DNA of 64,000 nt from Acidobacteriota bacterium (GCA_018269055.1 JAFDVI010000012.1:1-64000); one strand, 5' to 3'. Numbered from the stretch's first letter, positions 22,779-33,810 are shown. Notes: generated by a model not told the origin, from the letters alone. Numbers and translations are program-made.

Positions 22779-24557
22779 TCAGGGATCTGCGAAGGGGCAG
22801 ATAATACCTCTTGTCGCCGTGATGTTGTTGAACAACTCCAGGTATACGGCTAACTGATCCAGTTCAAAATCTGTCCCGGTGGAAAAGATCATCCGTGCCT
22901 GAGCCATCAATTCCAGCAACCGAGGATCGCCAGGTATCCGGACAATCACGTTTGGCCCGTTATAGAAACAGGAAGCGCGGTTGAACACCGACTTGGGATA
23001 ACTCAGCGCATTGAACTGAGCAGCCACAAATTGCGCGTTCAGACGATCTTGCGGCGTATCCATTCCAAATAAAGCCATCAACACTTCATCATCGTTCGCT
23101 GCCGGACGATTCAGTGAAAGAAGGAAGATCGCTCCAACGCCGCCATTTGCGTCATAAACTGCCCGTCGCGCGCCATCGAATAGCATCCACATATCCACGC
23201 TGTTAAAACAGCCCGGCGTGCACTCTTCGGGTGGCGGTATGGCATCAAGAAAATCATTCTCGATGCTGTCTTCTCCGGCTTCGAGCACTGCATTGATGTT
23301 ATTTAAGTCAACTGCCGTATTCCCGACTCCGGGGATAACTCCGGTATCGAGATAATTTGGCAAATTCACTTCCGTAACACGGTAAATTCCGGGATCCAGA
23401 TTGCTGAACTTGTACTCACCGGTATTGCTGGTGACGGCCGATAAACTCACGCCGTTACCGGTAAGATTTATTGTCACACCGGGAATCGGCTGTTCGCCCG
23501 GATCAATTTTGCCATTGGCATTCGCATCATTGACAACACGGCCTGCAACTGATGCAAACGGCTGAATTATCACTTCTTTGAACCCGACGGCATCAATTTC
23601 CGCTTCGTTGCTCTGAGCCAGATCGCCAGGAACTTTTCCTGTGGAATCCGCGCGATAGAATTTTTCGTCACGCGTGCGATTGGCGTAAACCGCCACATAC
23701 TTCACAGCGACAGGATTACCGCTGGCATTCCGAAACTGCCATTGCGTAGCAAAATCATCACCTTCCTGCGGAGAAGGATCTGCCCCATTTGGACGATTGG
23801 TAAATGGGCTGATGCCGTTGTAATCCTTAAAGCCTTCAGCGAAAACCTTGGTCAACGTGGCGCGAAACCATTTGTTGTTCGGAGCCGTTCCCGTCCCGCC
23901 ACGTCCAAAGTACCCTTGAGTTTGAGCCGCAACCAGCGCCTCATCCCGATCATTGGTTCCCCAGACAGTGAACTCTGCCGCTTCAAGCAAGACGTTCCCC
24001 ATCCCTCCTGGCGGCGGATTCGCGGCTTTCGGACCATACCCCGGAATTTCGGGATCAAAGAGGTGGTCAATCGAAGGAAAGACCGTTACTTCGCGCGTGG
24101 CAACCATGTCATTTTGTTCACCGACTTGCCAAATGAACGGAAGCATTCCGATGTGAACAAAACGAAAGCCCGGGTTGATTCTGCGACCACCAACAATGAC
24201 CTCATTGCGCGGGTCAAGGCTATCCAAATCGCCAACGTTGTTGGCTGACTGACCGATGCTGAACACGTTCAGGTTTTCGAAGTCATACCGGTCATTGAAT
24301 CCGTTTCCGGTGTCACCGGCCAAATCGCCGACTTGCGGCACATTGGAAGCGAAGCCAAATGCCAGTCTCGCCAATTTGTAATCCGTGCCTAGATTTCCCG
24401 CAGTTGTCTCCGCGGTAGGCAGCGTGATCTGCCCGACTGGGCTGTCATAAGTGCGATTCGGCGCATCCTGACCAAAGGTCAGAAAATTCGCACGCCATGC
24501 GAAGGCTATTAGGCCAACAGCGATAAATCCAATAATTATTGAAGCTCTTGATTTCAA
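22779..24557 (-). CDS. exported protein with SdrD B-like domain
   Basis: About 592 residues. The frame opens with ATG at 24575, but an AGGAGG lies four bases before a TTG at 24557, and that TTG directly precedes the basic start of a membrane/signal segment ([20 protein letters not shown]), so TTG is taken as start. Residues about 35-330 have no recognised domain but resemble secreted proteins with a large beta-rich body. An SdrD B-like/Cna-B repeat follows ([25 protein letters not shown]... [17 protein letters not shown]). The C-terminal ~140 residues are of unknown type. Likely a surface or secreted structural protein. Confidence 0.75.
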   Translation of the reverse strand: MKSRASIIIGFIAVGLIAFAWRANFLTFGQDAPNRTYDSPVGQITLPTAETTAGNLGTDYKLARLAFGFASNVPQVGDLAGDTGNGFNDRYDFENLNVFSIGQSANNVGDLDSLDPRNEVIVGGRRINPGFRFVHIGMLPFIWQVGEQNDMVATREVTVFPSIDHLFDPEIPGYGPKAANPPPGGMGNVLLEAAEFTVWGTNDRDEALVAAQTQGYFGRGGTGTAPNNKWFRATLTKVFAEGFKDYNGISPFTNRPNGADPSPQEGDDFATQWQFRNASGNPVAVKYVAVYANRTRDEKFYRADSTGKVPGDLAQSNEAEIDAVGFKEVIIQPFASVAGRVVNDANANGKIDPGEQPIPGVTINLTGNGVSLSAVTSNTGEYKFSNLDPGIYRVTEVNLPNYLDTGVIPGVGNTAVDLNNINAVLEAGEDSIENDFLDAIPPPEECTPGCFNSVDMWMLFDGARRAVYDANGGVGAIFLLSLNRPAANDDEVLMALFGMDTPQDRLNAQFVAAQFNALSYPKSVFNRASCFYNGPNVIVRIPGDPRLLELMAQARMIFSTGTDFELDQLAVYLELFNNITATRGIICPFADP

Positions 24558-24575
24558 TTTTCCTCCTAATGGCAA

Positions 24576-25471
24576 AGCTCTCCGTAATGTGAGGCCAAAG
24601 AGCCATCGTGCCCTTTTGCGTCAAACTGACGCTCTTCCTTGAGCCATAAGCGGCTGCACCTAGCCATTCAAAATTTGAGGTAAAGGTGATTCACCAAAGA
24701 AATACATACCAACTGCGGCCTTGCACCGGGGCGTGCTGGAGGGTCACACATTGCTGCAGTTGTTTGTGGAAACTGTCGGGGCCGATGTCACCAAATACGG
24801 GGAAAAGTGACAACGACAGTTGCCGATTCGGTAAAAGGAATGTGCGCATCACATAATGAGCATTGTCATTACAGCAATGTCACATTGAAACTAAACCGTT
24901 CCGGTTTCACAGAAGCTTAAAAATACAATCCTAATTTTCGGCAACGAGAGTGATCGAATGTTCGTGGTCACTTGAAATGGTTGAACGTGTGAGAATTTCA
25001 GGTGACTTTGGCTTCGATCCAGTGAATATCAAATTTGATCTTTTCAGACTGCTTCACCGCAGTATCCATTATGAAATGGTGAGGCATAACTGCGTGATAG
25101 AATTTTCAAGCGGGCGGATTATACACATCACATTGGGGCTGTTCAACCGATTTATCCTTGATTTTGGTGTTCGCAAATTAAATTTGGGCTTTGCTTTTTC
25201 CTGGCCAGTGCCTGTTTATAGTTTTCGCGCGGCAACGTTTTAACATTCGCGCCGTTGATGGGCGTATACAACAGATTGTTGGTGTATACGCTTGTCTGAA
25301 AACCCTTTGGGTCTTTACAATACAATTTAAGAATTTGTCACTCTCTTGAAACACAGTTTGAATGTCCTTCGTACTGGTTGACTGTCGAAGGACTTACACA
25401 ACACAAAATTTAGCAGCAAAATCTTTATCACCAAAGATCAGGCTTAAATACCTTTGGAGGGAGCTAGGCTC
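24576..25471. other. long intergenic region between divergent genes
   Basis: About 900 bases, AT-richer than the flanks. It holds the upstream region of the SdrD-type gene and of the adaptor operon. A 97-codon open frame at 24950-25243 has no recognisable product and no ribosome binding site. A palindrome and promoter-like hexamers occur at 25262-25321. No tRNA or riboswitch was recognised. Confidence 0.5.
25262..25321 (+). promoter_or_regulatory. palindromic operator and promoter for the adaptor/ATPase operon
   Basis: Perfect 9-base arms GCGTATACA (25262-25270) and TGTATACGC (25283-25291) with a 12-base spacer. Immediately next is TTGTCT (25292-25297), then 18 bases and TACAAT (25316-25321), a plausible -35/-10 pair. 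The palindrome touches the -35, as expected for a dimeric repressor such as a TetR- or MarR-type protein. Start codon is 150 bases downstream. Confidence 0.45.
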
Positions 25472-26944
25472 ATGGCAGTCTCTAGAAACAAAAAAATCCT
25501 TATTGGAGTAGGAGTTCTTTTAGTCATCGCAATAATCATTGCGGTTACTGTATTTGGGCGGCGAGGAGATGCGCCGGAAGTTCAGGTTGCAAAAGTCGAA
25601 AAACGGGCCCTTTTGGAATCGAAGGTCACGGCCAATGGCGAAGTTCGCCCGATTCAGTTTATCAACCTCACGGCTGAGGTTGCCGGTCGCGTCACCGACG
25701 TATTTGTCAAAGAAGGCGATTTGGTCAAAAAAGGCCAGCCACTGCTGCGCGTTGACCCGACACAATTGGCAAACTCGACTTCCGTCCAGGAAGCAGCATT
25801 GAGAGCCGTTCAGGCAGACGTTCAAAACCAAACTGCCGCAATCAATGTGGCGGAAAATGCCATTAACACCGCCCGCGCGGCGCTTGTCACATCCCAGGCA
25901 GATTTGGAGCGCGCTCAGGTTGAAAAAAATAACGCCCAGATCGAACTAAAACGCCAGACAGATTTGCTGGAATCCGGAATCGCTTCCCGCTCGAATTATG
26001 ACACTGCCAAAATGCGATATGACTCCGCGGTTGCATCAGTAAATGCGGCTAAAGCCAGAGTTGATCAGTCGCGGGTTCAGATTACGGACGCCGAAATTCG
26101 CGTCAAACAAAGCAGAGCGTCACTCGACGCGGCCAATGCTCGTGTGGCTCAACAAAAAGCCAGCCTGGCCCAGCAATCCGACCAGCTTAGCAAAACGACG
26201 CAATATGCGAGTATTGACGGAGTCGTTGGCGGCCCGATCATCCAAGTGGGCACGTTCGCGGTTTCCAGCTTTTCCTCCACAGGCTTGATGCTCATTGCGG
26301 ATATGTCCACGATCAATGTGGATGTCAAAGTAGATGAAACAGACATCAAGAACATTGCCAAAGGTCAAAAAACAAAGGTGAAGGTAGATGCCCTGGGGGA
26401 AAAGGAAATCGAGGGCGAAGTGGTTGAGATTGCCGCAACTGCTCTGACTCGAAGCGGTCAAAGCATCGCTCAAACGGCAACCACTGGTTCCCAGGAAGCC
26501 AAAGACTTCAAAGTGGTCATTCGTTTGGTCAATATGAGCCAGGAAGTCCGCGACAGCCTGCGTCCAGGCATGTCCGCAACCGCAGTGATTACGACAGACC
26601 GTCGTGAAAATATTGTCGCGGTTCCGTTGCAGGCATTGGTCGAACGCGATGCTGACCAACTGAAGACTGGTAATGGCCCTACTCCTGCTGCAAGCCCAAC
26701 CCAAAATCCCAAAGACAAAAAACCGATCAAAGGCGTCTTTGCCGTTGAAAACAACAAGACGGTGTTCAAACCTGTTGAAACTGGAATCACTGGTGAAAAC
26801 GACATCGAAATTACCAGCGGTTTGAATGCCGGCCAGGAAATCGTGATCGGTCCCTACCGCCAACTTCGCACCTTGAAGCCTGACCAGGCAATTAAGCGCG
26901 AAGACAAGAACAAAAAGCCAGGCACTGATAAAGACACGAAATAG
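25472..26944 (+). CDS. MacA/HlyD-like periplasmic adaptor subunit
   Basis: 490 residues from the ATG at 25472 (GGAGGG ten bases upstream; the frame begins with a TTG at 25454). One N-terminal membrane anchor (about 6-28) is followed by a lipoyl-like half ([10 protein letters not shown]... [21 protein letters not shown]), a long alpha-hairpin rich in Ala/Gln (about 95-235), the second lipoyl half ([11 protein letters not shown]), a beta-barrel and a membrane-proximal domain. In ABC-linked tripartite systems such proteins join the inner-membrane permease to an outer-membrane channel. The ATPase gene follows after 84 bases. Neither permease nor channel is present. Confidence 0.88.
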   Translation: MAVSRNKKILIGVGVLLVIAIIIAVTVFGRRGDAPEVQVAKVEKRALLESKVTANGEVRPIQFINLTAEVAGRVTDVFVKEGDLVKKGQPLLRVDPTQLANSTSVQEAALRAVQADVQNQTAAINVAENAINTARAALVTSQADLERAQVEKNNAQIELKRQTDLLESGIASRSNYDTAKMRYDSAVASVNAAKARVDQSRVQITDAEIRVKQSRASLDAANARVAQQKASLAQQSDQLSKTTQYASIDGVVGGPIIQVGTFAVSSFSSTGLMLIADMSTINVDVKVDETDIKNIAKGQKTKVKVDALGEKEIEGEVVEIAATALTRSGQSIAQTATTGSQEAKDFKVVIRLVNMSQEVRDSLRPGMSATAVITTDRRENIVAVPLQALVERDADQLKTGNGPTPAASPTQNPKDKKPIKGVFAVENNKTVFKPVETGITGENDIEITSGLNAGQEIVIGPYRQLRTLKPDQAIKREDKNKKPGTDKDTK

Positions 26945-27028
26945 TCAAATGCTCCATAGTCGGTAGAAAATGTTATTATGCAGGTTCTACCGACTATCGG
27001 TTTTCAAGCAGAAAAGAGAGGAAGCTTT

Positions 27029-27790
27029 ATGCCTATGGTCGCCACTATGATTCAACCTGAGGTCAAACCTGTGATTCAAACACAAGCCCCCAGTCCCCAA
27101 ACGCGCGAGGTGATGATTCGGACAAACGATTTGTGGAAAACCTACGTTATGGGTGACGAAGAAATTCATGCGTTACGCGGGGTAACGTTTGAAATTCGTC
27201 GCGGCGAATATGTGGCCATCATTGGTCCCTCAGGTTCCGGCAAATCAACGTTGATGAATATGATCGGTTGTCTGGACACCCCGACCAAAGGCGAATACTG
27301 GCTGAACGGCAAGCTGGTTTCCCAGATGGACGACGATGAACTGGCCTACATTCGCAATAAAGAAATCGGGTTCGTGTTCCAAACCTTCAACCTGCTTCCG
27401 CGTGCGACGGCGTTGCACAACGTTGAATTGCCCCTGATTTACAACGGCACTTCTTCGAGCAAACGAATCGAGATGGCCAAAAAGGCATTGGAATCCGTGG
27501 AACTCGGTCACCGAATGAGTCACAAACCGAATGAGCTTTCCGGTGGTCAGCGTCAGCGTGTCGCCATTGCTCGCGCTTTGGTAAACAACCCTTCGATTAT
27601 TCTAGCCGACGAACCGACCGGAAATTTGGACTCGAAAACCTCAGAAGAAATCATGCAAGTCCTGGAACGGCTCCACCAACAAGGAAATACGATCATTCTG
27701 GTTACGCATGAACCCGACGTTGCGGCTCACGCGCACCGCGTACTGACAATTCTGGACGGGCAAATTTACAAAGACGAGCGTCGAAGGTAA
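27029..27790 (+). CDS. MacB-type ABC transporter ATP-binding protein
   Basis: 253 residues from the ATG at 27029, which has GAGAGGAAG upstream; the frame begins at 26978. Walker [11 protein letters not shown]-loop [10 protein letters not shown], signature [14 protein letters not shown], Walker [13 protein letters not shown] and His-switch LVTHEP are all intact. A ~30-residue extension rich in Pro/Gln precedes the ATPase domain. Together with the adaptor it should power efflux or export through a separate FtsX/MacB-like permease. A bidirectional terminator follows directly, so no permease belongs to this transcript. Confidence 0.92.
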   Translation: MPMVATMIQPEVKPVIQTQAPSPQTREVMIRTNDLWKTYVMGDEEIHALRGVTFEIRRGEYVAIIGPSGSGKSTLMNMIGCLDTPTKGEYWLNGKLVSQMDDDELAYIRNKEIGFVFQTFNLLPRATALHNVELPLIYNGTSSSKRIEMAKKALESVELGHRMSHKPNELSGGQRQRVAIARALVNNPSIILADEPTGNLDSKTSEEIMQVLERLHQQGNTIILVTHEPDVAAHAHRVLTILDGQIYKDERRR

Positions 27791-27805
27791 TTCTGAAGAC
27801 TCGCC

Positions 27806-27860
27806 TAAAAACAAAAACCGCAAACGGTGCCAATGAGCGCCGTCTGCGGTTTTTGTTTTT
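27806..27860. terminator. bidirectional terminator
   Basis: Arms AAAAACCGCAAACGG (27813-27827) and CCGTCTGCGGTTTTT (27840-27854) with A-rich sequence on the left and a T-run on the right. It lies between the ATPase gene and the convergent VWFA gene. Confidence 0.8.
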
Positions 27861-27943
27861 TCGCCAGGCTTTGTTGCCTGGCTGGGGCTGGCTGATTTGG
27901 TAATTCCTTAGCTGAGCGACGCAATTCAAAAATCCCCGGGTTC

Positions 27944-28912
27944 TCACTCCAACTCTGCACGGTCGAAGTAACCAGTTTGATATCTGGCAACCGGATACTT
28001 CAACTCGCGTGGGGTATTTTGGGGGAGCTTGATTTCAACTTTCACCGGATGCCATTTGCCATCTGGCGGTTCGGCAACCTTGATTCCAATGACGTATTGG
28101 TTCCTCAACAATCTGCCGACCACCTCGAATGACGCATCCATCTCAAATTGCCCTTTTGGAAAGAGAGACATGCCGCCGGTTTGTGATGTCAATTCTTGCA
28201 ATACATCCTCGCTTTGCTCATACAGGGAGAGTCCGCCATTCATTGGGACATTTGTGATGCTGTAAAAAATGATGTCTTCGGCCCGAATCTGCTCTTTCAA
28301 CTTTCCCAATCGGGTATCTTTCGACACAGTGTCCTGGCCGTCACTGAGTAAAATGACGACTTTTTTTCGGTTCTGAGCCCGACCCGTTAAATCCAGCGCT
28401 TGACGGCAGGAATCGTAAAAAGCCGTCTTCCCGTTCGCAGGTTGTGAAGCAATCCCTGTTAACGCTTGCTCGACAGAGTGTTTGTCCTTGGTCCAATTCT
28501 GAGCCAGATGGACTTCATTGCTAAAGCTCAGAATTGCGTACTCGTTCGCGTCAAGACCTTCCTGCAAAAAATTGAGAATGCCTTGGACAAAAAAACGAAG
28601 AATATTTCCATTTGTCGAACCTCCAGCCATTGATCCCGAAGTGTCAATCAGGAAAAGAATGCTGGAGGGTTCTTCTCGATCGCTGAATTTCGAAATTGTC
28701 ACAGGCTTTTTTCTGTCTGAGATGCTGAAATGCTCCGGATTCAACCCTTTTATCGGCACTCCCCGGTCATTGGTTACAGTAATAGTTAATAGAACTTCTC
28801 GGTTTTTTCCCGTTTGCGATTCAGCGACCTGAGCGACGCTATTACCAGCGGCCGCAAAAACAAACAAACAACCCAAAATGCACGATTTGATCAACCAACG
28901 GGTAAGTTTCAT
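27944..28912 (-). CDS. VWFA-domain exported protein (acidobacterial type)
   Basis: 322 residues from the ATG at 28912, chosen because AGAGGA lies just upstream; the frame opens at 28939. A signal peptide (MKLTRWLIKSCILGCLFVFAAAG) precedes a short beta domain (LLTITVTNDRGVPIKGLNPEHFSISD) and a von Willebrand A domain with the metal-site motif DTSGSM and later TAFYDS and LLSDGQD. This order is that of the acidobacterial VWFA-related domain family (TIGR03436-like). These proteins bind partners through a metal-dependent site; the partner is not known. Single gene. Confidence 0.85.
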   Translation of the reverse strand: MKLTRWLIKSCILGCLFVFAAAGNSVAQVAESQTGKNREVLLTITVTNDRGVPIKGLNPEHFSISDRKKPVTISKFSDREEPSSILFLIDTSGSMAGGSTNGNILRFFVQGILNFLQEGLDANEYAILSFSNEVHLAQNWTKDKHSVEQALTGIASQPANGKTAFYDSCRQALDLTGRAQNRKKVVILLSDGQDTVSKDTRLGKLKEQIRAEDIIFYSITNVPMNGGLSLYEQSEDVLQELTSQTGGMSLFPKGQFEMDASFEVVGRLLRNQYVIGIKVAEPPDGKWHPVKVEIKLPQNTPRELKYPVARYQTGYFDRAELE

Positions 28913-28939
28913 CAGTTTGGGTCCTCTCTTTTTGCTCAT

Positions 28940-29240
28940 GAAAAATGTCCTTGCAGTGATGGAAGCGAGAAAAACAATTGGAAGGTGTCATCCGAAGAGA
29001 AATTTTTTTAAGACTTTTTCAAAACTGCCAAAATCCAAGCCAACGTTAATTTGCGACGGTGAATCTGACCGCCGCATTCTTACATGAATTTTGAGACCTC
29101 CTTCACAGAAGGCGGCCAATTCCCGATTCAATTTTTATCAAACTTGATTTTATGCAGGCCCTGGACGAAGTTGTTTTCTGAGGTGTGTCTACCGGTTTCA
29201 CGAACTTTGTGTCGGCCAATTATTGACTGGAGGTAACGGA
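28940..29240. other. intergenic region between divergent genes
   Basis: About 300 bases holding the promoters of the VWFA gene and the DUF1800 gene. No clear -35/-10 pair, RNA gene or repeat is recognised. Confidence 0.4.
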
Positions 29241-30746
29241 ATGGCGGTATCAGCCTATGACAGAATGGCGCATTTGTGGCGGCGCGCTGCATTCGGCGCT
29301 CGCCCGGATGAGATCAATAACTATTTGAAACAAGGCTTCGAGCCGACAGTGGATCAGCTTATCAACTATGAAAATGTCGCCGAATCACCCGATGTTCCCT
29401 CTCAGCCCACTACAACCGGCGGGGGATTCGATGTGCAGATTTTGGACGTTGACAACATAACGGCTTGGTGGCTGACCCGTATGATTTACACCAAACGTCC
29501 ATTGCAACAGCGAATGACCATTTTCTGGCACGATCACTTCGCCACTTCGATTAGTAAAGTCAACGTGCCGAATGGAATCAAATACCTGTACTGGCAAAAC
29601 CTACTTTTCCAACAGTACGCCATTGGCGATTTTCGCGCACTTTGCAAAGCCATTAATCGCGATCCGGCGATGCTGTGGTGGTTGGACAATTACCTGAACG
29701 TCAAAGGCTCGCCGAATGAAAATTACGCCCGCGAGTTGATGGAAATTTTCATGCTGGGTTTGGACGCGTATTTTGCGGGAGGTTACACCGAACCGGACGT
29801 TCAACAAGCCGCGCGAGCCTTCACAGGGTGGACAATTCGCCGAGGCGCAGATGTTCCGGTCGGCAATAACCCGAACGGCCCACTAACCGACCCCGCGCAA
29901 GCTGTCCTCATTCCGCCCACCATCAACGACAACACCACACCAACACGAAATCACGATTATGGTGACAAAACCGTGTTCGGAGTGATTCAAAATTTCAACG
30001 GGGATGACATCGTTGATTTAATCCTCAACAAAGAGCCACAGCGAACGCATTCGGCGCGGATGATCGGCAAAAAACTCTTTGAGCATTTCGCATACGATAA
30101 CCCTGAAGCCTCCGTCGTTGATCACATGACGGCCGTCGTGCTGCGCCATAATTTCAACATCAAATTCATCCTTCGCGATCTGTTCCTCAACACCAAGGAG
30201 TTCTATTCAGATCAAGCGCTCAACGCGCTGGTCAAATGGCCTGTGCATTATGTCGTCAGCGGGGTCAGATTATTGCAAGCCACTGTGCTAACGCGCGGAC
30301 TGAATGGTGGCGGGCGCGGACAGGCCCAACAAACGACGTTGGATGCGATGGGCATGGCGCTATTGAATCCGCCGGACGTATTCGGCTGGCCCGGCAAAGA
30401 AGAATGGATCACGACTTCGCAATTGCTGGCGCGAGACAATTGGGCCAACGCCTTGGCGACAAACAGAAGCACGACAGCCGGAAACACCGGAATTCCAATT
30501 GACACAGTGCTTGCAACCGCGGGGCTTGGGCCAACCTCCACTGCGGAGCAGGTCGTGGATTATTTCACCCTGCTTTTAATCCAACGGCGATTGGCTACCA
30601 ACGTTCGCCAGGCTTTGGTGGATTACTTGAAGATGAACGACAACGGCTCAATCGGCACCTTCACGCTGGATACAGCGACCAAAGACAAAAAGATTCGCGG
30701 CTTGATTCATCTGTTGCTGTCGCGTCCGGAGTGCCAGAATTTTTGA
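29241..30746 (+). CDS. DUF1800 family protein, copy 1
   Basis: 501 residues from the ATG at 29241, with GGAGG seven bases upstream. DUF1800 marks: AHLWRRAAFGARPDEI at the N-terminus, PLQQRMTIFWHDHFATS, NYLNVKGSPNENYARELMEIF, DVQQAARAFTGW, and GWPGKEEWITTSQLLARDNWA near the end. DUF1800 proteins are usually encoded just before a DUF1501 protein, as here; function is unknown but export of the DUF1501 partner suggests a cell-envelope role. A second pair of the same type lies at 43226-46123. Confidence 0.9.
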   Translation: MAVSAYDRMAHLWRRAAFGARPDEINNYLKQGFEPTVDQLINYENVAESPDVPSQPTTTGGGFDVQILDVDNITAWWLTRMIYTKRPLQQRMTIFWHDHFATSISKVNVPNGIKYLYWQNLLFQQYAIGDFRALCKAINRDPAMLWWLDNYLNVKGSPNENYARELMEIFMLGLDAYFAGGYTEPDVQQAARAFTGWTIRRGADVPVGNNPNGPLTDPAQAVLIPPTINDNTTPTRNHDYGDKTVFGVIQNFNGDDIVDLILNKEPQRTHSARMIGKKLFEHFAYDNPEASVVDHMTAVVLRHNFNIKFILRDLFLNTKEFYSDQALNALVKWPVHYVVSGVRLLQATVLTRGLNGGGRGQAQQTTLDAMGMALLNPPDVFGWPGKEEWITTSQLLARDNWANALATNRSTTAGNTGIPIDTVLATAGLGPTSTAEQVVDYFTLLLIQRRLATNVRQALVDYLKMNDNGSIGTFTLDTATKDKKIRGLIHLLLSRPECQNF

Positions 30747-30819
30747 TCGGGTTGTTCGTGAGTCATTGGCAATTCCATTCCCAATGACTCACCACCAGTC
30801 ACGAGCTACAAGAGGATTT

Positions 30820-32112
30820 ATGTCGAACACAACAAGAAGAGACTTCATCAAAACCGGAGCAGGCGCGATTGGCGCAGGGCTGGCATTGCCAGTCGTCAAC
30901 CGCGAGGCAAAAGGAACAACCATTGTTGAAATGCTGCGCGATGATTTGGTCGCCGATGGAAAGATTCTGGTCATCGTCGAACTGGCTGGCGGAAATGATC
31001 CATTGAACACCATCGTGCCGCTGCAACAGTATGACACCTACGCCAGTTTCCGCAGCCGCATTGCCATTGCGAAGGATCAACTTTTGCCGCTGTTTGGTAC
31101 AACCACGATGGGAATGTCGCCGAACCTAAGCGCCATCAAACCACTGGCTGATGCGGGTAAGCTGGCCGTCATTCAGATGTGTCATTACCCGAACCCGAAT
31201 TTATCACACGACGGTTCGCGAACGATTTATCGCCAAGGCGACGCGTCAGGAAGCGTCGCCAACGGCGGAACGGGTTGGATTGGACGCCACTCGGTTCTAT
31301 TCGGCAACAAAACCAATTCGCTGGACACGGTCGGCATTGGCGGAGTCAATTCCACGCTGTACGCGCCGGGCGCAAAAATTTCCGGCATTTTGAATGACGC
31401 TTCAGGCAATGCTTCGGGCTACCAATTCCGAACCGACGACCGTTACACCGCCGATCGAAACAATCAACTGACAGCCGCTCGCGTCAACGACACCGCGACC
31501 AGCAACAAACCCTACATTGAATTAAGTGAAGCAACGCAGATTGACGCCCTCAATAGCGCCGATTTGGTGGCGCAAGCCACCGCCGCCTATCAAAGCTCAG
31601 TGACATATCCCACCGGCAACAACTTCGCCTATGGATTGAAACTGATTGCTAAACTCGCGACTTCGACCAATCCCCTGCTCGGCACGCGAGTTTTTTACAT
31701 CACGCTTGGCGGTTTCGACACCCATGCTGACCAAATCAATGATCAACCAACGTTGCATAGAGCGTTGGCCGAGGGGTTGAAGGCGTTTTACGACGATTTG
31801 ACGGAGCACAATCTGGCGGACAAAGCACTGATTATGATCTGGTCGGAATTTGGCCGTCGCGTTGCCGACAACGCCAGCAATGGAACCGACCACGGCCAAG
31901 CTAACAACATTTACTGCATCGGCAATCGAGTCATCGGCGGCGTGTACGGAGCCGATCCCAAGCTGAACGACCTGCAAAACGGAAATCTGAAGAACAACTT
32001 CGATTTCCGCGATGTGTACCGGACAATCATTCAGAACTGGTTCGGCAATTCGGCCAGCGATGCCCAGCAAATTTTGAACGGCTCGTTCGCCAGTCTCGGC
32101 TTTTTGATGTAA
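30820..32112 (+). CDS. DUF1501 family protein with Tat signal, copy 1
   Basis: 430 residues from the ATG at 30820 (AGAGGA just upstream; the frame opens at 30766). A Tat signal (TRRDFIKTGAGAIGAGLALP) leads to a sulfatase-like alkaline-phosphatase-fold domain: GGNDPLNTIVPL, NLSHDGSRTIYR, GWIGRH, the GGFDTHADQ block and WSEFGRRVADNASNGTDHG, which would supply the metal ligands. DUF1501 has no established reaction. It follows DUF1800 with 73 bases between. Paralogue at 44837-46123. Confidence 0.9.
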   Translation: MSNTTRRDFIKTGAGAIGAGLALPVVNREAKGTTIVEMLRDDLVADGKILVIVELAGGNDPLNTIVPLQQYDTYASFRSRIAIAKDQLLPLFGTTTMGMSPNLSAIKPLADAGKLAVIQMCHYPNPNLSHDGSRTIYRQGDASGSVANGGTGWIGRHSVLFGNKTNSLDTVGIGGVNSTLYAPGAKISGILNDASGNASGYQFRTDDRYTADRNNQLTAARVNDTATSNKPYIELSEATQIDALNSADLVAQATAAYQSSVTYPTGNNFAYGLKLIAKLATSTNPLLGTRVFYITLGGFDTHADQINDQPTLHRALAEGLKAFYDDLTEHNLADKALIMIWSEFGRRVADNASNGTDHGQANNIYCIGNRVIGGVYGADPKLNDLQNGNLKNNFDFRDVYRTIIQNWFGNSASDAQQILNGSFASLGFLM

Positions 32113-32161
32113 ATGCCGGGAGCGAGATTCTTAACCTGCCTTCTCGACGAGGAGTTTCGCA

Positions 32162-33724
32162 ATGAACTTTCATACTTTTTTTCGTGGTATCGCTATAAAA
32201 ACTTGGCGTCCTGCATTGTCCTTCGCTATTATCAGCGCCGTTGTGGCCTTCTTGGCTACTCAGCCAGCGCTGCCGGCGCAAGCTAGTCCCACAACAGCGG
32301 CTCCGGTTGCGCTGGTCAATGCAGCCAGCTACGAAGCTTCCGTTGCTCCCGGTTCCATCGCGGCTCTTTTCGGAGTCGGGCTTTCCACACAAACCATTAG
32401 CGCCGCGACACTTCCCTTGCCCAAAACGCTTGGCGGAGTCACCGTCAAAATCGGCGGCATTGATGCGCCCTTGTTTTTCGTTTCTCCGAATCAAATCAAC
32501 CTGCAAGTTCCCAGCGGAGTTTCCGTCGGCAACGCTGCAATTCAAGTGTTCAATTCGGGCATTGCGGCTGCGGTTGGAGACGGAACCGTCACCGTCGCCG
32601 ATTCTTCGCCCGGAGTGTTCACACTGGATCTATCCGGCAAAAACCAGGCCATCGCGCAAAACTCCGACCTGTCGCGCAATGCGGATTTTGACAAAGTTCC
32701 AGGCGCGCGCCCCGAAGCCAGCGGCAATGTCGTCGTCATTTACGCCACCGGCGTCGGCAACACCAATCCGCTGGTCGCCGATGGCGAAGGCGCACCCGGC
32801 GGCCCGCTTGCCCAAGCCACTTCCGCAACAACCGTGACCATCGGCGGAACGCCCGCCGAAGTGCAATTCAGTGGGTTGACTCCTGGCTTTGTTGGTTTGT
32901 GGCAAATCAATGTCGTATTGCCCGCGAACCTGCCGACCAATCTGGCGACGCCGATGACCGTTTCGCTGAAAGGCAAACAGAGCCTTGTTACGACACTGGC
33001 CATCGTCAATAAAAACGAATTCGGCACAATCAGCGGAACGGTGCTGAACGCAGCGACCGGCGCTGCCCTGCCCAATTCCAGCGTCACCTTGCAACCGACA
33101 GGCAGCGGCCAAACGCGCACCGCGACCACCGATGCCGCAGGCAAATTTGGCATCTACATCATCAATCCCGGCAGCTACAATTTGTCCGTCGCAGCCAACG
33201 GATTCATCACTGTCACGCAAAGCTCAACCGTCACCGGAGGCCAATCGCAAACCGCCAACTTCGCATTGACAACCCCGCTGGCCGCTGGCCAGATGCGAAT
33301 CATCGTCACCTGGGCAAGCGCGCTCGATCTGGACGCGCACATCACCGGCCCGGCTTCGGGCAATGCGCGCTTTCACGTCTGGTGGCTGGAACCAACGGAC
33401 TTGCTCACACCTTTGACAACGATGCTGGACGTTGACGGCGCCAGTCCCGGCCCCGAAACCATTACCTTCACCCCCACTGCCAACGCGACCTATCGGTTTT
33501 CGATTCACAACTACACCAACCGGGACTCAAGCGGCAGCAACGGCATCGCCCAATCGGGAATTGTGGTCAGGGTGTACAGCGGCAACCAACTCACCAAAAC
33601 CATCACCGCTCCCACCGGAGGCGGCACTTTGTGGAAAGTGTTTGAATTTACGGGCGGGCAATTGAATGTGATCAACGCAATGACCGACGAACCGGATTCC
33701 TTCAACATCAAGAATTCATTCTGA
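32162..33724 (+). CDS. exported protein with TIGR03437-like, carboxypeptidase-regulatory and DUF2135-like domains
   Basis: 520 residues. After a signal segment, residues about 40-280 carry the 'Solibacter' TIGR03437 domain (VNAASYEASVAPGSIAALFG, FFVSPNQINLQVPSGV, VVVIYATGVGNTNP, GFVGLWQINVVLP). Next is a carboxypeptidase-regulatory-like beta-sandwich (GTISGTVLNAATGAALPNSS, GKFGIYIINPGSYNLSV), then a C-terminal YfaP/DUF2135-like domain (MRIIVTWASALDLDAHITGP). All are extracellular adhesion or binding modules. It lies 49 bases after the DUF1501 gene and is probably cotranscribed. Confidence 0.82.
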   Translation: MNFHTFFRGIAIKTWRPALSFAIISAVVAFLATQPALPAQASPTTAAPVALVNAASYEASVAPGSIAALFGVGLSTQTISAATLPLPKTLGGVTVKIGGIDAPLFFVSPNQINLQVPSGVSVGNAAIQVFNSGIAAAVGDGTVTVADSSPGVFTLDLSGKNQAIAQNSDLSRNADFDKVPGARPEASGNVVVIYATGVGNTNPLVADGEGAPGGPLAQATSATTVTIGGTPAEVQFSGLTPGFVGLWQINVVLPANLPTNLATPMTVSLKGKQSLVTTLAIVNKNEFGTISGTVLNAATGAALPNSSVTLQPTGSGQTRTATTDAAGKFGIYIINPGSYNLSVAANGFITVTQSSTVTGGQSQTANFALTTPLAAGQMRIIVTWASALDLDAHITGPASGNARFHVWWLEPTDLLTPLTTMLDVDGASPGPETITFTPTANATYRFSIHNYTNRDSSGSNGIAQSGIVVRVYSGNQLTKTITAPTGGGTLWKVFEFTGGQLNVINAMTDEPDSFNIKNSF

Positions 33725-33739
33725 AAAGCTTGGAGTAAA

Positions 33740-33810
33740 GTTCAGAGTCCCGCCTTCAGGCGGAAGGTTTCGGCAGTCAAGCCTTTTCGCCTGAAGGCGG
33801 GACTCTGAAC
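33740..33810. repeat. GTTCAGAGT palindromic element, copy 1
   Basis: A 71-base inverted repeat. Ends are GTTCAGAGT and ACTCTGAAC, and inner arms CCCGCCTTCAGGCGG and CGCCTGAAGGCGGG. It lies between a stop codon and the first DGR target gene; five other members are described in this window. Confidence 0.85.

Noticed and set aside
24950..25243. 97-codon frame in the long intergenic region
   Set aside because: No ribosome binding site, no known motifs and a composition like the surrounding non-coding DNA.
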